This document shows, piece by piece, positions 33,949-46,800 of a DNA stretch of 64,000 nt. The notes under the pieces are model-generated. The model had not been told where the DNA came from. It saw only the letters and a program-made list of their open reading frames with translations, and ran no database searches. The DNA comes from Turnera subulata (lineage: Eukaryota; Streptophyta; Magnoliopsida; Malpighiales; Passifloraceae). Position numbers and translations under genes: made by a program. The stretch's first letter is position 1; each line of letters begins with the position of its first letter. The stretch spans positions 96,472 through 160,471 of the forward strand of contig JAKUCV010007109.1 of the NCBI GenBank assembly GCA_028386065.3, given 5' to 3'.

Positions 33949-35112
33949 CAATTAAGGGTCCGGGTTCATTAACGCTCTTAGTCCGTTAGAATGTATCCGT
34001 CCCGAGAACATGGGCCTCCGCACATCGGCCCGTTTCCGAGCCCATTTGTGCACCGAGCCCAAACCCGTGCCAAGGTATAATGTGAGTCCAAGAAATTACC
34101 CAAAGCCCGTTTCCGGGCTCGCCGGGAAAATCCCGAGGCTTCGCCGGAATAGACCCGAAACTGCCGGAATCCTCGCCGGAATCACTGTTCACGGCAGAAT
34201 CGAAACGCCCAATGTCCACTGTTACTATTCACGAAAGCAGCACCTTCTGCTATTGTTCCTTCTACGGCAGAACAACCCAACACCACCTTGCAGAACCACC
34301 ACCGGAACAACCAACAACACCATCACCATAACCACGGCCACGCACCCTTGGCCGGAATACCACCTCTCAACCACGTCACCAACTTCCTATCCCCACACAC
34401 CTCCACCTCTACAACACCCAAACACAGACCCATATCAACCCAACAAAAGAAAACCGGTCAATACGAAATCAAACAACAAGACCCAATGCAAGTATCGGGT
34501 TAAAGAAATCGAGGAAGGTAGAAGGAAAGAGGGTATGAATTGGTTGTCGATCTTACCCACACATCTCGCGGCAGACAACGGCGAGTTGCAGGAGAAGAAC
34601 AGAGACGATTGACCGGCAACGGATCCGAGTTGAGTGCGGCGGCGGTTCGTGCTGCTGCGAAGAGGCGGGAAGACGCTGGTCACGGCGTCGGCGCTGGCTA
34701 CAAAGGGGGCGACAGACACGAGCAGAGGCAAAAAATGCACAGAAGCAAGGCAAGGAATTCGGAGGCAGAGGCGGCTGTGCGATCTCTGCAGCGGTGGCGA
34801 GTGGCTGTCGGCGGTGGGTCATGTGCAGAGGAGAAGAGGAAAAGAAATGGTGCAGGGGAGAGAAAAAGAAGGAAGGCAGAGGGGGTGGCGATAAACAACA
34901 GGGAGGCAGGGGAGAGGGGAAAACGGGGGCGGCGGCGATGGGCGACGGGTGGCGGCGGCGGCTCTAGTTGCAGGCAGACGAGGGAAAGACTGGGGAGACG
35001 AGGGGAAAAGAGAGGGAGAAAGAGGTGTGTGTCGGCAGGGGCGTGAGGTGAAGAGAGGATAAGGGGAAGGAAGGGAGGAAGAAGACAAAAGCAAAGAAGT
35101 CACGGGTTAGAA

Positions 35113-35330
35113 ATGAAAAGAAGGGGAGGGCCGGCGGAAAGGGAAAGAAAGAAAGAAGGAGAAGAAAAGAAAGAAAAAAGAAAAGAGAAAGGAGAAAGAA
35201 AAGAAAGAAGAAAAAGAAGAAAAAGAGGAGGGAAGAGAAGTGGGGCCCACGTGGCCGGGAAAAACCGAGAGAGAGAAGAAACATTGTCGGGAAAGAGGAA
35301 GAGGAAGGAAAAAGGAGAAAGAAGAGTGCT
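35113..35330. repeat. purine-rich (G/A) tract on the plus strand within the LTR
   Basis: Over 200 bases are almost entirely A and G on the plus strand (AAAGAAAGAAAGAAGGAGAA and similar), with few interruptions. The second LTR has a pyrimidine-rich plus strand at the matching distance from the same end. Confidence 0.85.
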
Positions 35331-35649
35331 CGGCAACCACATTCGCCCGGTCCGGTTTCTCGCGTCGGAATCCCGTCTTTCCGACAAATCCCGTCCCGAG
35401 TCCAAAAATATGACTTGGGCTCGGAAAATCCGATTAATCCTCCTGAACGTCGTCCAAGTCTCGGAACTGAAAACCGAGGCTCGGTTGGTTAGGAAGAAAC
35501 TCCCGAGCGCGGGAAAATTCTCGGTTTCGAAAAACGACTCCCGTTTACTGTGAATTAATTACCCGAGATTAATTCAACAGTAAATCACGGTGAAACAATT
35601 TCTACAATCCCGGTAAAAATCAAAAATTTACCCGGGCTGTTACATTCAT

Positions 35650-36430
35650 CTAGGTTTCTTTCTCTCTGGCAATCTACTCTACTCATGCAGAAATTTAATT
35701 TTGATAATGTCAAAAATTACTGAATATGTAGATCAGAATCCACACTAGATAAGTAACAGTGGGTAGCTTATACATCAACTAGGTATGCAATTTGAGTACT
35801 TCCCAACTATATTGTTTATAAATTCATTTTACGAGTTCTGACTTAAGTATCAAAGTATCCTAAAAGTTAGACCCTTGTACATGTCTCTTAAGATAACCTT
35901 AAATTTATTTTGCAAGTGACACATCGATATTTGATCTTTAAAGGAAAAAGAAAAAGGAGGAGGAGGAAGCAATGAATCAAGAAAATGCGAATTCTCGTTA
36001 GCACAATCGAGATTTGAAGTTGTTAGACACAGCCCTAACACAAAATGAATCGAGAATGTGTGTCACGGGTACCCATAATCATACATGATTACCATAATGC
36101 AAGAATTATGACATGAATTTTGGCTCTAAATTATAGGAAACAAACAAGACGGAAACACCCACAAGACAAAGAAATGGCAACATCCTATTGGTTCCACAAC
36201 CCATTAACAAACAACAACTCGTATCCCAAGAGGAACCAAAAGGTAAAGAGATTAGAGATGAAGAGACATGACCCCACACACCCAACTCCTAAATGGGGAA
36301 GAGCGTACAGGAGCGCATCTGACCCACCACCCGTAGCCAAGCAAACCCCACAAAAATGGAAGGAAACCCAAAACCCAATCGCCCAATAAAAAAATTTTGA
36401 AAATCCGATGCGGTGCGGCGCATGCCAACT
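35650..36430. other. intergenic, no gene recognised
   Basis: Unremarkable AT-rich DNA leading into the cyclin promoter. No feature recognised. Confidence 0.5.
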
Positions 36431-36435
36431 CAAGT

Positions 36436-36504
36436 GACCGTTGTTAGGACAAACAAAGTAAGTCCCTCCCCCCATCCAACGGTCACATTTCGCTAGCCGT
36501 TGGT
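36436..36504. promoter_or_regulatory. cluster of three MSA (mitosis-specific activator) motifs upstream of cyclin B2
   Basis: The MSA consensus is YCYAACGGYY, bound by three-repeat MYB (MYB3R) factors for G2/M transcription. A perfect match, TCCAACGGTC, lies at 36475-36484 on the plus strand. A 9/10 match, ACCAACGGCT, lies at 36495-36504 on the minus strand. A third AACGG core (AACAACGGTC) is at 36436-36445 on the minus strand. They lie 300-365 bases before the start codon. Confidence 0.8.
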
Positions 36505-36549
36505 TTTGAAAAGAAAATGCTGCGTATAATACACGTACTCTTCTTTTAC

Positions 36550-36570
36550 ACATACATACATACATACATA
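36550..36570. repeat. CATA microsatellite
   Basis: About five units of CATA lie between the MSA motifs and the cyclin start codon. Repeat number is likely to vary between individuals. Confidence 0.85.
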
Positions 36571-36800
36571 ATCCCAGGTGGTTTTTTTTCTCTTTAACCC
36601 CCCCTTTTATTATTTCCGTATCTGGGTTCCGGATTCTGGCTACATGCCTCCCTCCCTCCCTCCCTCTTTTAAATGCACTTAGCTTAGCGTTAAGTTGATT
36701 TCAAGGTGGGTTAATTCTGTGGCCTGAGGTGGAACCAGCACCACACTACTACTACTGGGCTTAGTCTAGTTTAGTTTGGTTTTGGTTTTTCTCGAGCAAA

Positions 36801-39800
36801 ATGAATGTTTTTGATGAGAACAATCCTAACATGACCAGACCCACAATTCTTCAAGGTAAAAGAATCGAACTTGTGGCATGAAACAAGTGAAGCCTTGGGT
36901 ATATGGTCATTACAACCCGGGATCTGACATGGGTTCTTGTGTTTTTTTTGTTGCTGCACCAGGAGGATTAGAAATGGGAGACAAGAAGTTTGGACAGGAG
37001 GTTAGGCACAGCAGAAGAGCTTTAAGCGTGTTAAGTCAGAATTTGGTGGGAGGACAGGCACACCCATATGTGGTTAACAAGAGAGGATTACCTGCAGGGT
37101 ATAATTTTTGGACACCGAGTTACTACTGTGTGAATTGCACCACACAAGCCTGTTTTCTGGATTTTTTTTGTTCTTGTTCTTATTCTTGCTTCTTCTTGTT
37201 TCAGAAACGATGGAGGTTGCCGAGATAACCAAGTTAATCTTGCACATCGACCCATTACAAGGTTAGATCGAAGAAGATAACCCTTTTGTTGTTTTTTTTT
37301 TTCTTAATTTACTTTCATTTGATTTCGTTTGGGACGTTGACTAAGAAAAGAGTAGGAGGGGAAGAAAGAAATTTGAATTTAAATCTTGCATCTAGCTTTC
37401 AGAAGTCAAATAAACCTAAGCTTTTTAAAATGCAGTTTGATTGAGTTTGAAGTAAGTAATCTTGTTTTTTTTTTTCCAGTCGCTGATGAGTTCACTTTTG
37501 GTTCTCTCTTTGGCAAAGAGAGAATTCAAAGGTTTTCCAAGAACGACTCTTCTACAAAATTTAACCATTTGTTCTTAATTTTCTCAATCTTTAGGAAGTT
37601 TGCTGCACAATTGTCAAGTACAAATCAACATCGCCACCAGGTACTCTCTTAGACTATCTGTCAGATACGCAGAATAGATCTAGACTTATACAGGCTTCTA
37701 CTTTCTTGTTCAAGGATGAATCTTAACTAATTTCTGAGAATACTACATTGTCACTAGGAAATTAAGAAGCAGAAACCATCAGTCCCCAGCACGAACCGAT
37801 TTGGAGACTGTATCTTTAAGGATGAAGAAGATGTTAAGGAGCATTCAGAAAACCCAGTACCAATGTCTTTAGAGCAAACAGAAACAAGCGCAGAAGAAGA
37901 ACTCAATCCGATGGTATAATATAATCCTTCTCTCTTGTCCTTTTTACTTCTCGTTATGGCAGTGTCATAAGTGTAGAACCCATAAATGACTCGTTGAATC
38001 TGTCAGGAGGTGGAGATGGAGGACATAATTGAGGAAGAACCTATTATAAATATTGATGGCCCTGATGCAAAGAATCCGCTGGCTGTAGTTGACTATATTG
38101 ATGATATGTTTGCCTACTACAGAAGAATGGAGGTAATTTAGGCTTGAAAGCTGCTAGCTTTTTTGCATGTTTATTCTTCTGAGAACGAGATAATAGACTT
38201 GTTTATTTAATAATCAAGTTTTTAAGTGACTTCGAATGAATTGAGCTTACTAGGGAATGATACCGCGGATATTTATTAGGAATTGAGCTTTTAAAATTAA
38301 AATACCATTTTGAGCATGTTAATCTCCCAAACAAATAATTAGCCTAATAGTAGAGGTATGCATGAGTTAGAGAAAAATTGTAGTGAATTTGGACCTTCAA
38401 AGCATGATTTACGCATGTTGACATTGAAGTTTCATCTATTCTACGTAATTCAACTTGTTTTATTTTAGGGTTAATTTAATATGGTTGCATGTGTAGGTGT
38501 AGTGAAATCAAATGAATATGAAACAAGACAAAATATTTAATAGTGTGTCTTGACAAAAAGAATCCGTTTGGTTTGCTAATGTTTTGATTGTGTTGTTTCC
38601 AATGAGTAATCTTCAGAGTTCAGTCTGGCAAACTTAGTTACAAATTTGCTGCCTTTACTTTTCTATAACTTTCATGAGATGCATGTGATTTAGCTTCCTA
38701 TTAAGACTGGCATATGAAGTATCTTACTTGTCAAGGAAAATCTAAATTTATACAAAGCAAATCCAGTTACCACACTAAGTTAATATGACAAAACACCACC
38801 CAATGTTTGCAGAGTTTTAGCTGTGTCTCCACGGAGTATATGGGACAACAGTTTGACATTAATGAGAAGATGAGAGCCATACTAATTGACTGGCTAATCG
38901 AGGTAAATGAATTGTTCCCTACCTTAATAATGCCTGTCGGGGTAATAACAACACCCTGTTCATTGATAAATCAATCCCAACTGTACATGGCTGAATTTTT
39001 TTTATAATTCAACAGGTACATGACAAGTTCGATCTTTTGAAAGAGACATTGTTCCTAACAGTTAATATCATCGATAGATTTCTATCCCAGCAAACAGTAA
39101 TCAGGAAGAAGCTTCAGTTGGTAGGCTTAGTTGCCATGCTTCTAGCCTGCAAGTACGAGGAGGTTTCTGTTCCTGTAGTTGGAGATCTAATCCTTATTTC
39201 AGACAAGGCCTACAATAGGAAAGAAGTGATTGAAATGGTAACTACTTATTCTTCTTCTACTGGATACAAAACAAATATAGGTTTTTTTTATTCTAAAACA
39301 AATATAGGTTTTGAATTCTTTTAGAGATCTTTTCCTGCAAAGCCAAGCTAACAGACAATTACTTCTTGTGATATCACAGGAAACTTTGATGCTAAACAAA
39401 TTGCAGTTTAACATGTCACTACCGACGCCTTATGTTTTCATTCAAAGGTTCCTCAAGGCTGCACAATCTGACAAGAAGGTAAGTATAGGACCCCAGAAAC
39501 CACTTCTTCTCCTTGGTTATGTGCTCTTCCTGCCATAAACCAGCACTAATCTGCTAAGAACTGAAAACAGCTTGAGATGCTTTCCTTCTTCCTGATTGAG
39601 CTTTCCCTTGTGGAGTATGAGATGCTCAAGTTCCCACCATCCTTGTTAGCTGCCGCAGCAATCTATACCGCACAGTGTACAATGTATGGTTTCAGGCAGT
39701 GGAGTAGGACCTGTGAATGGTACAGTAACTACATAGAAGATCAGCTCCTGTAAGTTCTTTTTTTTACTCTGGTTTGTATCTCCCTTGACCATATTTCTTT

Positions 39801-40002
39801 CTTTAGCTAGAAAAGACTAACACAATTTTCTTTCCAATGTTTTGTTGCTGACAGAGAATGTTCGAAACTAATGGTGGGTTTTCATCAGAAGGCAGGAACA
39901 GGGAAGCTCACTGGAGTATACCGCAAATACAATGCATCTAAGTTTGGCTATGTCTCCAAATGCGAACCAGCAACATTTCTACTAGAGGCACAATTACCAT
40001 AG
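36801..40002 (+). CDS. CYCB2: G2/mitotic-specific cyclin B2, 437 residues, 11 exons
   Basis: Regulatory subunit of the mitotic cyclin-dependent kinase. Exons: 36801-36855, 36963-37098, 37205-37261, 37595-37640, 37758-37913, 38007-38132, 38813-38902, 39016-39237, 39380-39478, 39571-39749, 39855-40002; total 1314 bases, all GT-AG. The N-terminus [10 protein letters not shown] and the destruction box [10 protein letters not shown] (residues 36-45), one residue longer than the RxxLxxxxN form, are typical of plant B2 cyclins. The cyclin box has [12 protein letters not shown] and HDKF (224-227), the HxKF signature of the B2 group, then [10 protein letters not shown]. The C-terminal fold ends with [21 protein letters not shown]. 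The start is set by similarity; the first intron falls at a Gly codon. MSA motifs upstream fit G2/M expression. Its neighbour PSAT lies 1.2 kb downstream on the same strand, as in Arabidopsis. Confidence 0.95.
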
Positions 40003-40677
40003 GGTTGTGTACAGCTACTGACTTAACCAGATTTCTTCTCGGTGGTTATACAACAAAAAATAATTGGCAACTTAAGTTGCAGCACCTAGATAGCTGAAAT
40101 TTTTAAGCCTCTGCTGCCTCGATTGTTTTTTGGTATTCGCTGATCGAAACACATCTTTCTCAATGTATTTTGCTGGTATCAAGATTAATAAAAAAGAAAA
40201 CTTATGATTTTGTTCATGGAAAAAAAATTATTGACGTTCTGTCTGTTCCCATATATAGCATAGCTACTGTGTCTCTCTTGCCTCCCTCTATTGAACTCTA
40301 ATTTTGGAAATATTTCTGGCCATAATTACTCATGAGGCGATATGTTAGCCCCATTCTAAAACTGTGTTATTGAAACGTTCTTAAAAGGAAGAATTTTGGC
40401 ACGAGATATGCGTGCAGCCAATACAGACGTCACTACTGATTTCACTACAACACTTGCATACTTTACCTCCTAGTTTACCTGTTTTGGTTTGGTTGTTCAA
40501 AGCCAATTGAATTCTCCCACTGGATAAAACCTAAAAAGGACCCAAGAAATGAGTGCTCCAGATGTTCAATTAGCACTTAGCCGATACAAAGATTTGGTTC
40601 CAAATATGGGAAACAACAGTCACATAATCAAGTTGGATTAAAACAAATGACTTGATCTAGTCTAGTGCTACACGAAA

Positions 40678-40923
40678 TCAATCCTCCTCCACCAAACTAT
40701 TCCGTATGCACTTTTTCCAGTTTTTGTCTACTTTTTCTTTTATTTCCTCAACCTCGTCACTATCCAAATACTTATCATAATCTACTATGCGTATTACATA
40801 TTTAAAACAAAAAAGGAATACATATATATATGATATTTTTGAGTGGGAACCAAGCGAATAAAAGTACACCAAAACCTTTTGCAGCAAACGACACCATTTT
40901 GCCATCTTCTTCGTCCTTTTCAT
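40678..40923 (-). other. unrecognised small open frame, 81 codons
   Basis: The minus-strand frame has a charged C-terminal part (VDYDKYLDSDEVEEIKEKVD) that looks more protein-like than background, and a possible acceptor just before it. I do not recognise it. It may be an exon remnant of a lost gene or chance. Confidence 0.15.
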
Positions 40924-40933
40924 TTCCTAGTTC

Positions 40934-40993
40934 AACCTTCACCAACTACTGATTGTTCAAAATAAAAACACAAAAAACCTTCACCAACTACTG
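40934..40993. repeat. 18-bp direct repeat around a 24-base A-rich insert
   Basis: AACCTTCACCAACTACTG occurs at 40934-40951 and 40976-40993. Between them is ATTGTTCAAAAT followed by an A-rich end (AAAAACACAAAA). Same architecture as the sites at 28.05, 53.24 and 59.05 kb. Confidence 0.85.
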
Positions 40994-41111
40994 TTATATG
41001 ATAGTCTAACAAAATGTGCAATAAAAACAGCTTTACTAAATAGTATCTGGAAAATATCCCCTTTTTGTTCTCATTTATAAAAAAAAAAAAAATTTAAAAA
41101 ATACCCTTCCC

Positions 41112-41119
41112 TATATAAA
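41112..41119 (+). promoter_or_regulatory. TATA box of PSAT
   Basis: TATATAAA lies 102 bases before the PSAT start codon, in CCCTATATAAACAAAC, a classic plant TATA context. The leader would be about 70 bases. Confidence 0.75.
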
Positions 41120-41220
41120 CAAACAACTTGGACTCGGATCTCACTACACTCCATTACTACACCACACCAACCCCCTGAAAAGTGCTCCCTTTACACAAAA
41201 AAAAGAACAAACAGACAACC

Positions 41221-42501
41221 ATGGCAGCACCGGCGGCTAAGCTCACACCAACACAAAACTCCCTCCTCCTCCATAACCGTAACCACCTAGTTAAACCCAC
41301 CTCCACAAATCTCCCCATCGCCACCGCCACCACCAAGCCCCGGCCCATCTCCATCTCCATAAAATGCGCCGCCACCGCCACCTCACCAACCCCAACGGCC
41401 CAGCCCCAAGATCTCGAGGAGCGCGTCTTCAACTTCGCCGCGGGGCCCGCCACCTTGCCGGCCCACGTCATCAAGAAGGCCCAGGCGGAGCTCTACAACT
41501 GGGGCGGATCCGGGATGAGCGTCATGGAGATGAGCCACAGAGGGAAAGAGTTCCTCTCCATCATCCAGAAGGCCGAGGCCGATCTCCGGGCCCTCCTCAA
41601 CATCCCTGAGAACTACGAGGTCTTGTTCCTCCAGGGCGGCGCCACCACCCAGTTCGCCGCCATCCCCTTGAACCTCGTCGAGCCGGAGGACACCGTGGAT
41701 TATCTGGTGACGGGTTCCTGGGGGGACAAGGCCTTCAAGGAGGCGCAGAAGTACTCCAAACCCAAGGTGGTCTGGTCGGGAAAAGCTGAGAAGTACACAA
41801 AGATCCCGTCTTTTGATGGGTTGGAGCAGAGCCCAGATGCCAAATACTTGCATATCTGCGGTAACGAGACAATCCACGGCGTGGAGTTTAAGGATTACCC
41901 GGTCGCGAGGAACGGGATCCTCGTCGCCGACATGTCGTCCAACTTCTGCTCGAAGCCCGTGGATGTCTCCAAGTTTGGTCTGATCTACGCCGGGGCCCAG
42001 AAGAATGTGGGGCCGTCAGGGGTGACCATAGTGATCGTGAGGAAAGATTTGGTGGGAAATGCTCAGGGGATCACTCCTGTAATGTTGGATTATAAGATCC
42101 ACGCGGAGAACAAGTCTCTGTACAACACCCCTCCTTGCTTTGGGATTTACATGTGTGGGTTGGTGTTTGACGATTTGTTGGCACAAGGTGGGTTAGAGGA
42201 GGTGGAGAAGAAGAACAAGAAGAAGGCTGACCTGCTCTACAATGCTATTGATGCGAGTGGTGGGTTCTACAGGTGTCCCGTGGAGAAATCAGTGAGGTCA
42301 TTGATGAATGTGCCTTTCACTCTTGAGAAGTCTGATTTGGAAGCTGAGTTCATCAAGGAAGCTGCCAAGGAGAAGATGGTTCAGCTTAAAGGGCATAGGT
42401 CAGTTGGGGGAATGAGGGCCAGTATTTATAATGCTATGCCTTTGGCTGGTGTGGAGAAGTTGGTTGCTTTCATGAAGGATTTCCAGGCAAAACATGCATG
42501 A
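41221..42501 (+). CDS. PSAT: phosphoserine aminotransferase, chloroplastic, 426 residues, intronless
   Basis: PLP enzyme of the phosphorylated serine pathway in plastids: 3-phosphohydroxypyruvate plus glutamate gives 3-phosphoserine plus 2-oxoglutarate. Mature-enzyme similarity starts near [20 protein letters not shown]. Other family marks are [33 protein letters not shown], and the PLP-binding Lys261 in [12 protein letters not shown]. The C-terminus ends with [15 protein letters not shown]. The first 65 or so residues are rich in Thr, Ser, Asn and Pro and fit a transit peptide. The start is the ATG in ACCATGGC at 41221; the frame is open further upstream but has no better start. Length matches plant PSAT. 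The gene is GC-rich at the 5' end compared with its neighbours. Confidence 0.97.
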   Translation: MAAPAAKLTPTQNSLLLHNRNHLVKPTSTNLPIATATTKPRPISISIKCAATATSPTPTAQPQDLEERVFNFAAGPATLPAHVIKKAQAELYNWGGSGMSVMEMSHRGKEFLSIIQKAEADLRALLNIPENYEVLFLQGGATTQFAAIPLNLVEPEDTVDYLVTGSWGDKAFKEAQKYSKPKVVWSGKAEKYTKIPSFDGLEQSPDAKYLHICGNETIHGVEFKDYPVARNGILVADMSSNFCSKPVDVSKFGLIYAGAQKNVGPSGVTIVIVRKDLVGNAQGITPVMLDYKIHAENKSLYNTPPCFGIYMCGLVFDDLLAQGGLEEVEKKNKKKADLLYNAIDASGGFYRCPVEKSVRSLMNVPFTLEKSDLEAEFIKEAAKEKMVQLKGHRSVGGMRASIYNAMPLAGVEKLVAFMKDFQAKHA

Positions 42502-43830
42502 GGATTTTGAGAACTCTACGATGGATTAGTAGTTTTTTTTTTTTCCAATTTGCCTTCTTTTATTTTGGTTGAGGTTATGAGTCGCCCCTCAAAGTCATCG
42601 GATGTTGTTGTTAGTTGGTTAGTATTTTTTTGGTTCTGTGCTGTTTCTTTTTCAGTCTGGTCTGATGTTACTTGCTGCAGTTGGAATTTTGATTGTATTG
42701 CTAGGAGATTTGGTTTATAAGTTAAATAATAACAACGTTGCAATCTAAAATCTTTGGTAGCTCTTAATCTGATTGATTCAAGTTTCACAGTTCGACTTCT
42801 AGTACTACAATTCTCTTCATGACTTGGGTTCTGCATTCATCCGTGGTCAATGATTTTATACTTTCACTTTCATTCTGTTCTGCCAATACTGGCATTCTGA
42901 TGGAGTGGAACGAGTACTAGTGTTGCACTACGGCTACAATTCGGCCCAGAGGTGTACCCTCATTCGCTCTACTAGGAAAGTCCAGAGCAAAACGCACCAA
43001 ATGCCTTAACCATCCTGCCTTGGCAGTTTTCTAGCTGTGGTGGTAGCTGCAGACTGCAGTTATCAAGCACAGTAGAAGGATTGATGGAATAGAGCCTGAC
43101 CACGATATGGCATATTTGTATCTGTAATTGGATAGGCATCTCTTTAAAACATCGCAATTTTAGGCAAATTTTGGTCCATGAAACCCTTAATTCTTTTGGA
43201 AGATGATCCGACTTTTCAACAGCAGTAAAACCCACTAAGTGGTATTTCCAGTAGCTGGGAGCATGAACAAAAAGATAACCAATTTTCGAAGTTCAGTGGC
43301 AGCTGCAGCGAAGCGTATCCAGTGCCACCGCGGATGCTGTTTTAGATTTATAAGTGGAAATGATACGACCAGATTCCTGCCATTCAGTGTAGAATTTGTC
43401 AACTGAATCTCCACATTGAAAGAATAAAAAATGAGGGGCTTTCGTGTTTCATAATAATAATTGTTTCATGTACATCAGTTTATCACGCATGCATTTTGTC
43501 TATACACTGCAGTGAGTCAAAAAGGTATAAGGTAAACAAATAATGTAACATAAGAAATCGGCCGGCTTCAGGAGAGTCATTCCAGAAAGCATGACCCAAC
43601 GCTGCCAATGTGCTCTTTCTCCCTCTCTTGCAGTTTAATGCATATCTTTCTCGTATTGGTTCTTTGCCATATCTGCACAGGTTTTGATGTAAAATCGTTG
43701 TGTTCCAAAATATCAGCGGGTCGAAACATCTTCGTGCAGATCTGTTGGAAAGCAGCTGATGTTTGATGATGGGCAGCAGCTGTGGGTAGTTGATCAAAAA
43801 AAAAATTCTCCACGGGTGTTTTTCTCAATG
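42502..43830. other. intergenic between convergent PSAT and GRIP genes
   Basis: Contains the 3' untranslated regions of the two genes, which converge here. No further gene or repeat recognised. Confidence 0.5.
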
Positions 43831-46800
43831 TCATGAAAAAGAGAATCTTGAGAATAGTGAGAGAGCTGATCCTGAAGAATCACTTGCTGGGTTTGGACTT
43901 GGAGGGACCTCATTTGCTGTGCGGTATGCTTGTTGACATTTTACAACCTGCATTTGCAATCAGGAGGATGTAAAATTACAGGTACCAAGGAAAGTAACGC
44001 CCACGAAAGAAAAACTCAAAGCAAATGCTACAACTTCAGGAGAGTAATTTGTCCTTAGAGATGGGAATCCATCACTGCTATTCTGTTGCAATACAACATT
44101 GTTGCAAGATGATGCTTATGCAGCCATCACAGCAGGACCATATAAGGAACCAAAACCCAAAATTGGCAATCCTCTTAACAAGGGACATGCCAAATGGGTC
44201 AATCTGCTCAAGTCTGCAAATAGCCCATGAGTTCCTTGTGCACTGTCCACTCGGTGGATGTTGTACCAATTGCAGTAAAGAGATTTTTTAGCAGAGAAGC
44301 TCTAAACTAAGGGCTCATTCCTCGAAGCAGAAACAAAAACAAGAATACCCGAGAAAACAAAGGTTGAAAGCCCATGCTTGGCAATTCTCATGCATAGAGT
44401 TAATGGATGCCAAAAAATAAACCCCAAGAATCATGATTCCGCAACATTATGGTTACCAACTTATATTACACCCTGCAATCCTGTACTAATTTCATAGCAA
44501 GAGCAAGCAGAATAAGAACTTCACCTCTTCAGGACTGAACTGAAGAAGCATTGCAACAACCGGCAAAAGCGCCTCCACTTCGCCTGTCAATAAGATGGAT
44601 ATGAAAAAAAAGTTAAAATGAGAACCATAACAACTGTAGCATCACCTTTGTCTCCAAACTTTCATCAAGAAGAGAGAGAAATGAATATGTTTTTTAGTTT
44701 TAGTGCCGATCCTTTGATGCAGATACCTGTTTCAAGAAGTTTCAAAATGACATTTTTAAGGTAGGTCATGTCTACCCCCTCCCTTTTCTGAGATCTTTCC
44801 ATGTTGCGAAGTTCAGCCTTCAGCATAGCTTCCTGTTGTGATCAAAGTTCGTCCCCATCATAAGATAAAAGGAAAAAGCAGAGAAACAACTAATATCCTC
44901 CACAATCTTATTTTACTTGGGAAGTCCTTTGTCTTATAGTTTGATAGATTATTGAATTCGATGACACATCATAAACCATACTGCATTTCTAGCCATAACA
45001 AAAGCTTCACGTCAAAGCTAATTTGTGACTGGTCATCATAATTTAATCTCTAGTAACTGGATTTCCAAATCTTAGTGGGATTCCTTCATCTTGCATACAA
45101 AAGCTTAGTAAGTTTCCCTCTCCAACACAATTTCTAGGTTATGCATTGGTTTAGTGTTCTGTTATGCCGTGCTCATAGAATGAAAGATGAAAACTTAATA
45201 AATAGAAATCATAAATCCAGGGATCTCTGTACCTGTTGGCCATGTAGACGGTTTTCCCGCTCAAGCTCCTCAATCTCCTCCTAAAAGTGAAACAATTATA
45301 AAAAACTATGCATCGAAGTAACTTGAAATATCTAACTGATCATTACATACTTGCAGTGCCAAAATATGCCGCTGCGACTGTGCTAGTTCTTCCTCTCTCT
45401 GAGCTTGTTGCCTTGCCAAAATCTGAAATTTAACCAAAGATTTAGATGAAACCATTTAGTTGAGGACTATTTAACTTTTCCAGTTCAAGGGAAAACACAA
45501 AATTAGCTATTACAAACTGGAAGTTCCCAATGATAGTGTCAAAGAAGACTGGAAAGGAAAATGCCAAACAGGATCCAAAGAGAGCCAATCGTGGAACACA
45601 TAGGGTAAGGGGATAATAGGATGATTATCACATTACATAGTTAAATGTAATCGTTCAGGCAAAATGATTCTTGTATACTCGTTCAGGTCTACTAAACCAA
45701 ATACCTCATCGGAAAACTAGCTTTCTAGACATCAAAATGTACTGCCCATGAGTTGCTTGTATAGCTTCATATTAGAGAAACAATAGGAAACTAAAGACAG
45801 GCAAGTCCCCAGGGAATCTATTCTTCATTGAGAACACAATGTGAATATGATTTGAAAATTTACAACACTTCAGATCATCACCATTAGGATGGCAAACAAA
45901 ACAAGTAGAGTGAATAAACAAAGCTCGGATCCTACAACACAGCAATCCAACATTTTCTTTATCATATAATAGCAGCCTGATAACTCAACTAGGCATAACA
46001 TATAGAAGTCCTGAATGGAGAATGATATTATACCAGAATCTGTTGTTCTGCAGCCGATGTGTTTGAATTTGGTGAATCCTGTTTTTGCAAAGCTGAAAAT
46101 TTCATCCAAAAAATCAAGTCAACCATCAATCAATTTGCTCTTGCTTCCTAACTATAATTCCAAAAATCAAGAAATCGTCCCTGTACCTTTGGAGTTATCA
46201 TCATGGTGTTCAGCCTGAGATAAGTGGTTAAACCAAGGATTAGAAAATTGAAGATCAGGAATGCGGCAGAGATCAACAGCACGCCAAAGGTGAGATGACG
46301 GCGAGATTAAGCTTTCAAATATCAGGAAAAGCTTCAATATGACTTCACAAAAAAAAGAAATCATACCGGCGGTTTTGATTCCAAAGACTGTCGGAGATTC
46401 TTGTTATCATCAACAAGTTTAGAGATTTCTTTATCTTTTTCCCCCATCATCCTATCAGCAAGGTCACGGAACGAAGCATGCTCTTCCTACAAAGTTATGG
46501 CTCCTTTTTCACATCAATAAAGAAAAATATGCAATTCCTTTAGCCACTATAAGAGGAAAAACAAGGTACCTTCAATTTTTTATACTGTAACTTGACCTCT
46601 TCTAATTCTCTTTGTATATGTTGCCCAGAAGATGCTTCTTTTTCAGCCTTCAATGCCTCAAATCTCACTGAAATCATGTTTGTTCAAGTACACAGTTTAG
46701 AGCTCAACACCAATATTCAGTCTTTGAGGAACAGGAAAACACTAGGAGCAAAGATAGTAACAAGAAACTGATGCACAGATTAAAGCATTGCCCAAACTAA

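Larger units (their letters stand above)
32391..35644 (-). mobile_element. long LTR (probably a solo LTR of a Ty3/gypsy element), TTCAT target duplication
   Basis: On the minus strand it begins TGTAACAGCCCGGGTAAA and ends CGGGTCGGGGCGTTTCA, so it has TG...CA ends and the TGTAACA start common in plant gypsy LTRs of the Tekay/Del type. The 5-mer TTCAT flanks it directly at 32386-32390 and 35645-35649. No gag or pol domain is visible in the 2.4 kb of readable sequence. With the second copy (from 61390) showing the same two ends about 2.6-2.7 kb apart, a solo LTR is the best reading. The 864-base N run may hide other sequence. The interior holds 28-bp hairpin repeats, a GC-rich region and a purine-rich tract. 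Confidence 0.82.

Noticed and set aside
32963..33955. Long open frame across the N gap on both strands
   Set aside because: It exists only because N codons contain no stops; the flanks are LTR hairpin repeats.
34010..35553. Several 70-200-codon open frames in 34.0-35.6 kb
   Set aside because: They lie inside the LTR in GC-rich or purine-rich DNA, have low-complexity translations and match no family.
41182..41220. Upstream in-frame extension of PSAT
   Set aside because: No ATG in good context before 41221; it would fall in the leader after the TATA box, and ACCATGGC at 41221 is the better start.
41383..41877. 164-codon minus-strand frame within PSAT
   Set aside because: Shadow of the GC-rich PSAT coding sequence; no independent features.
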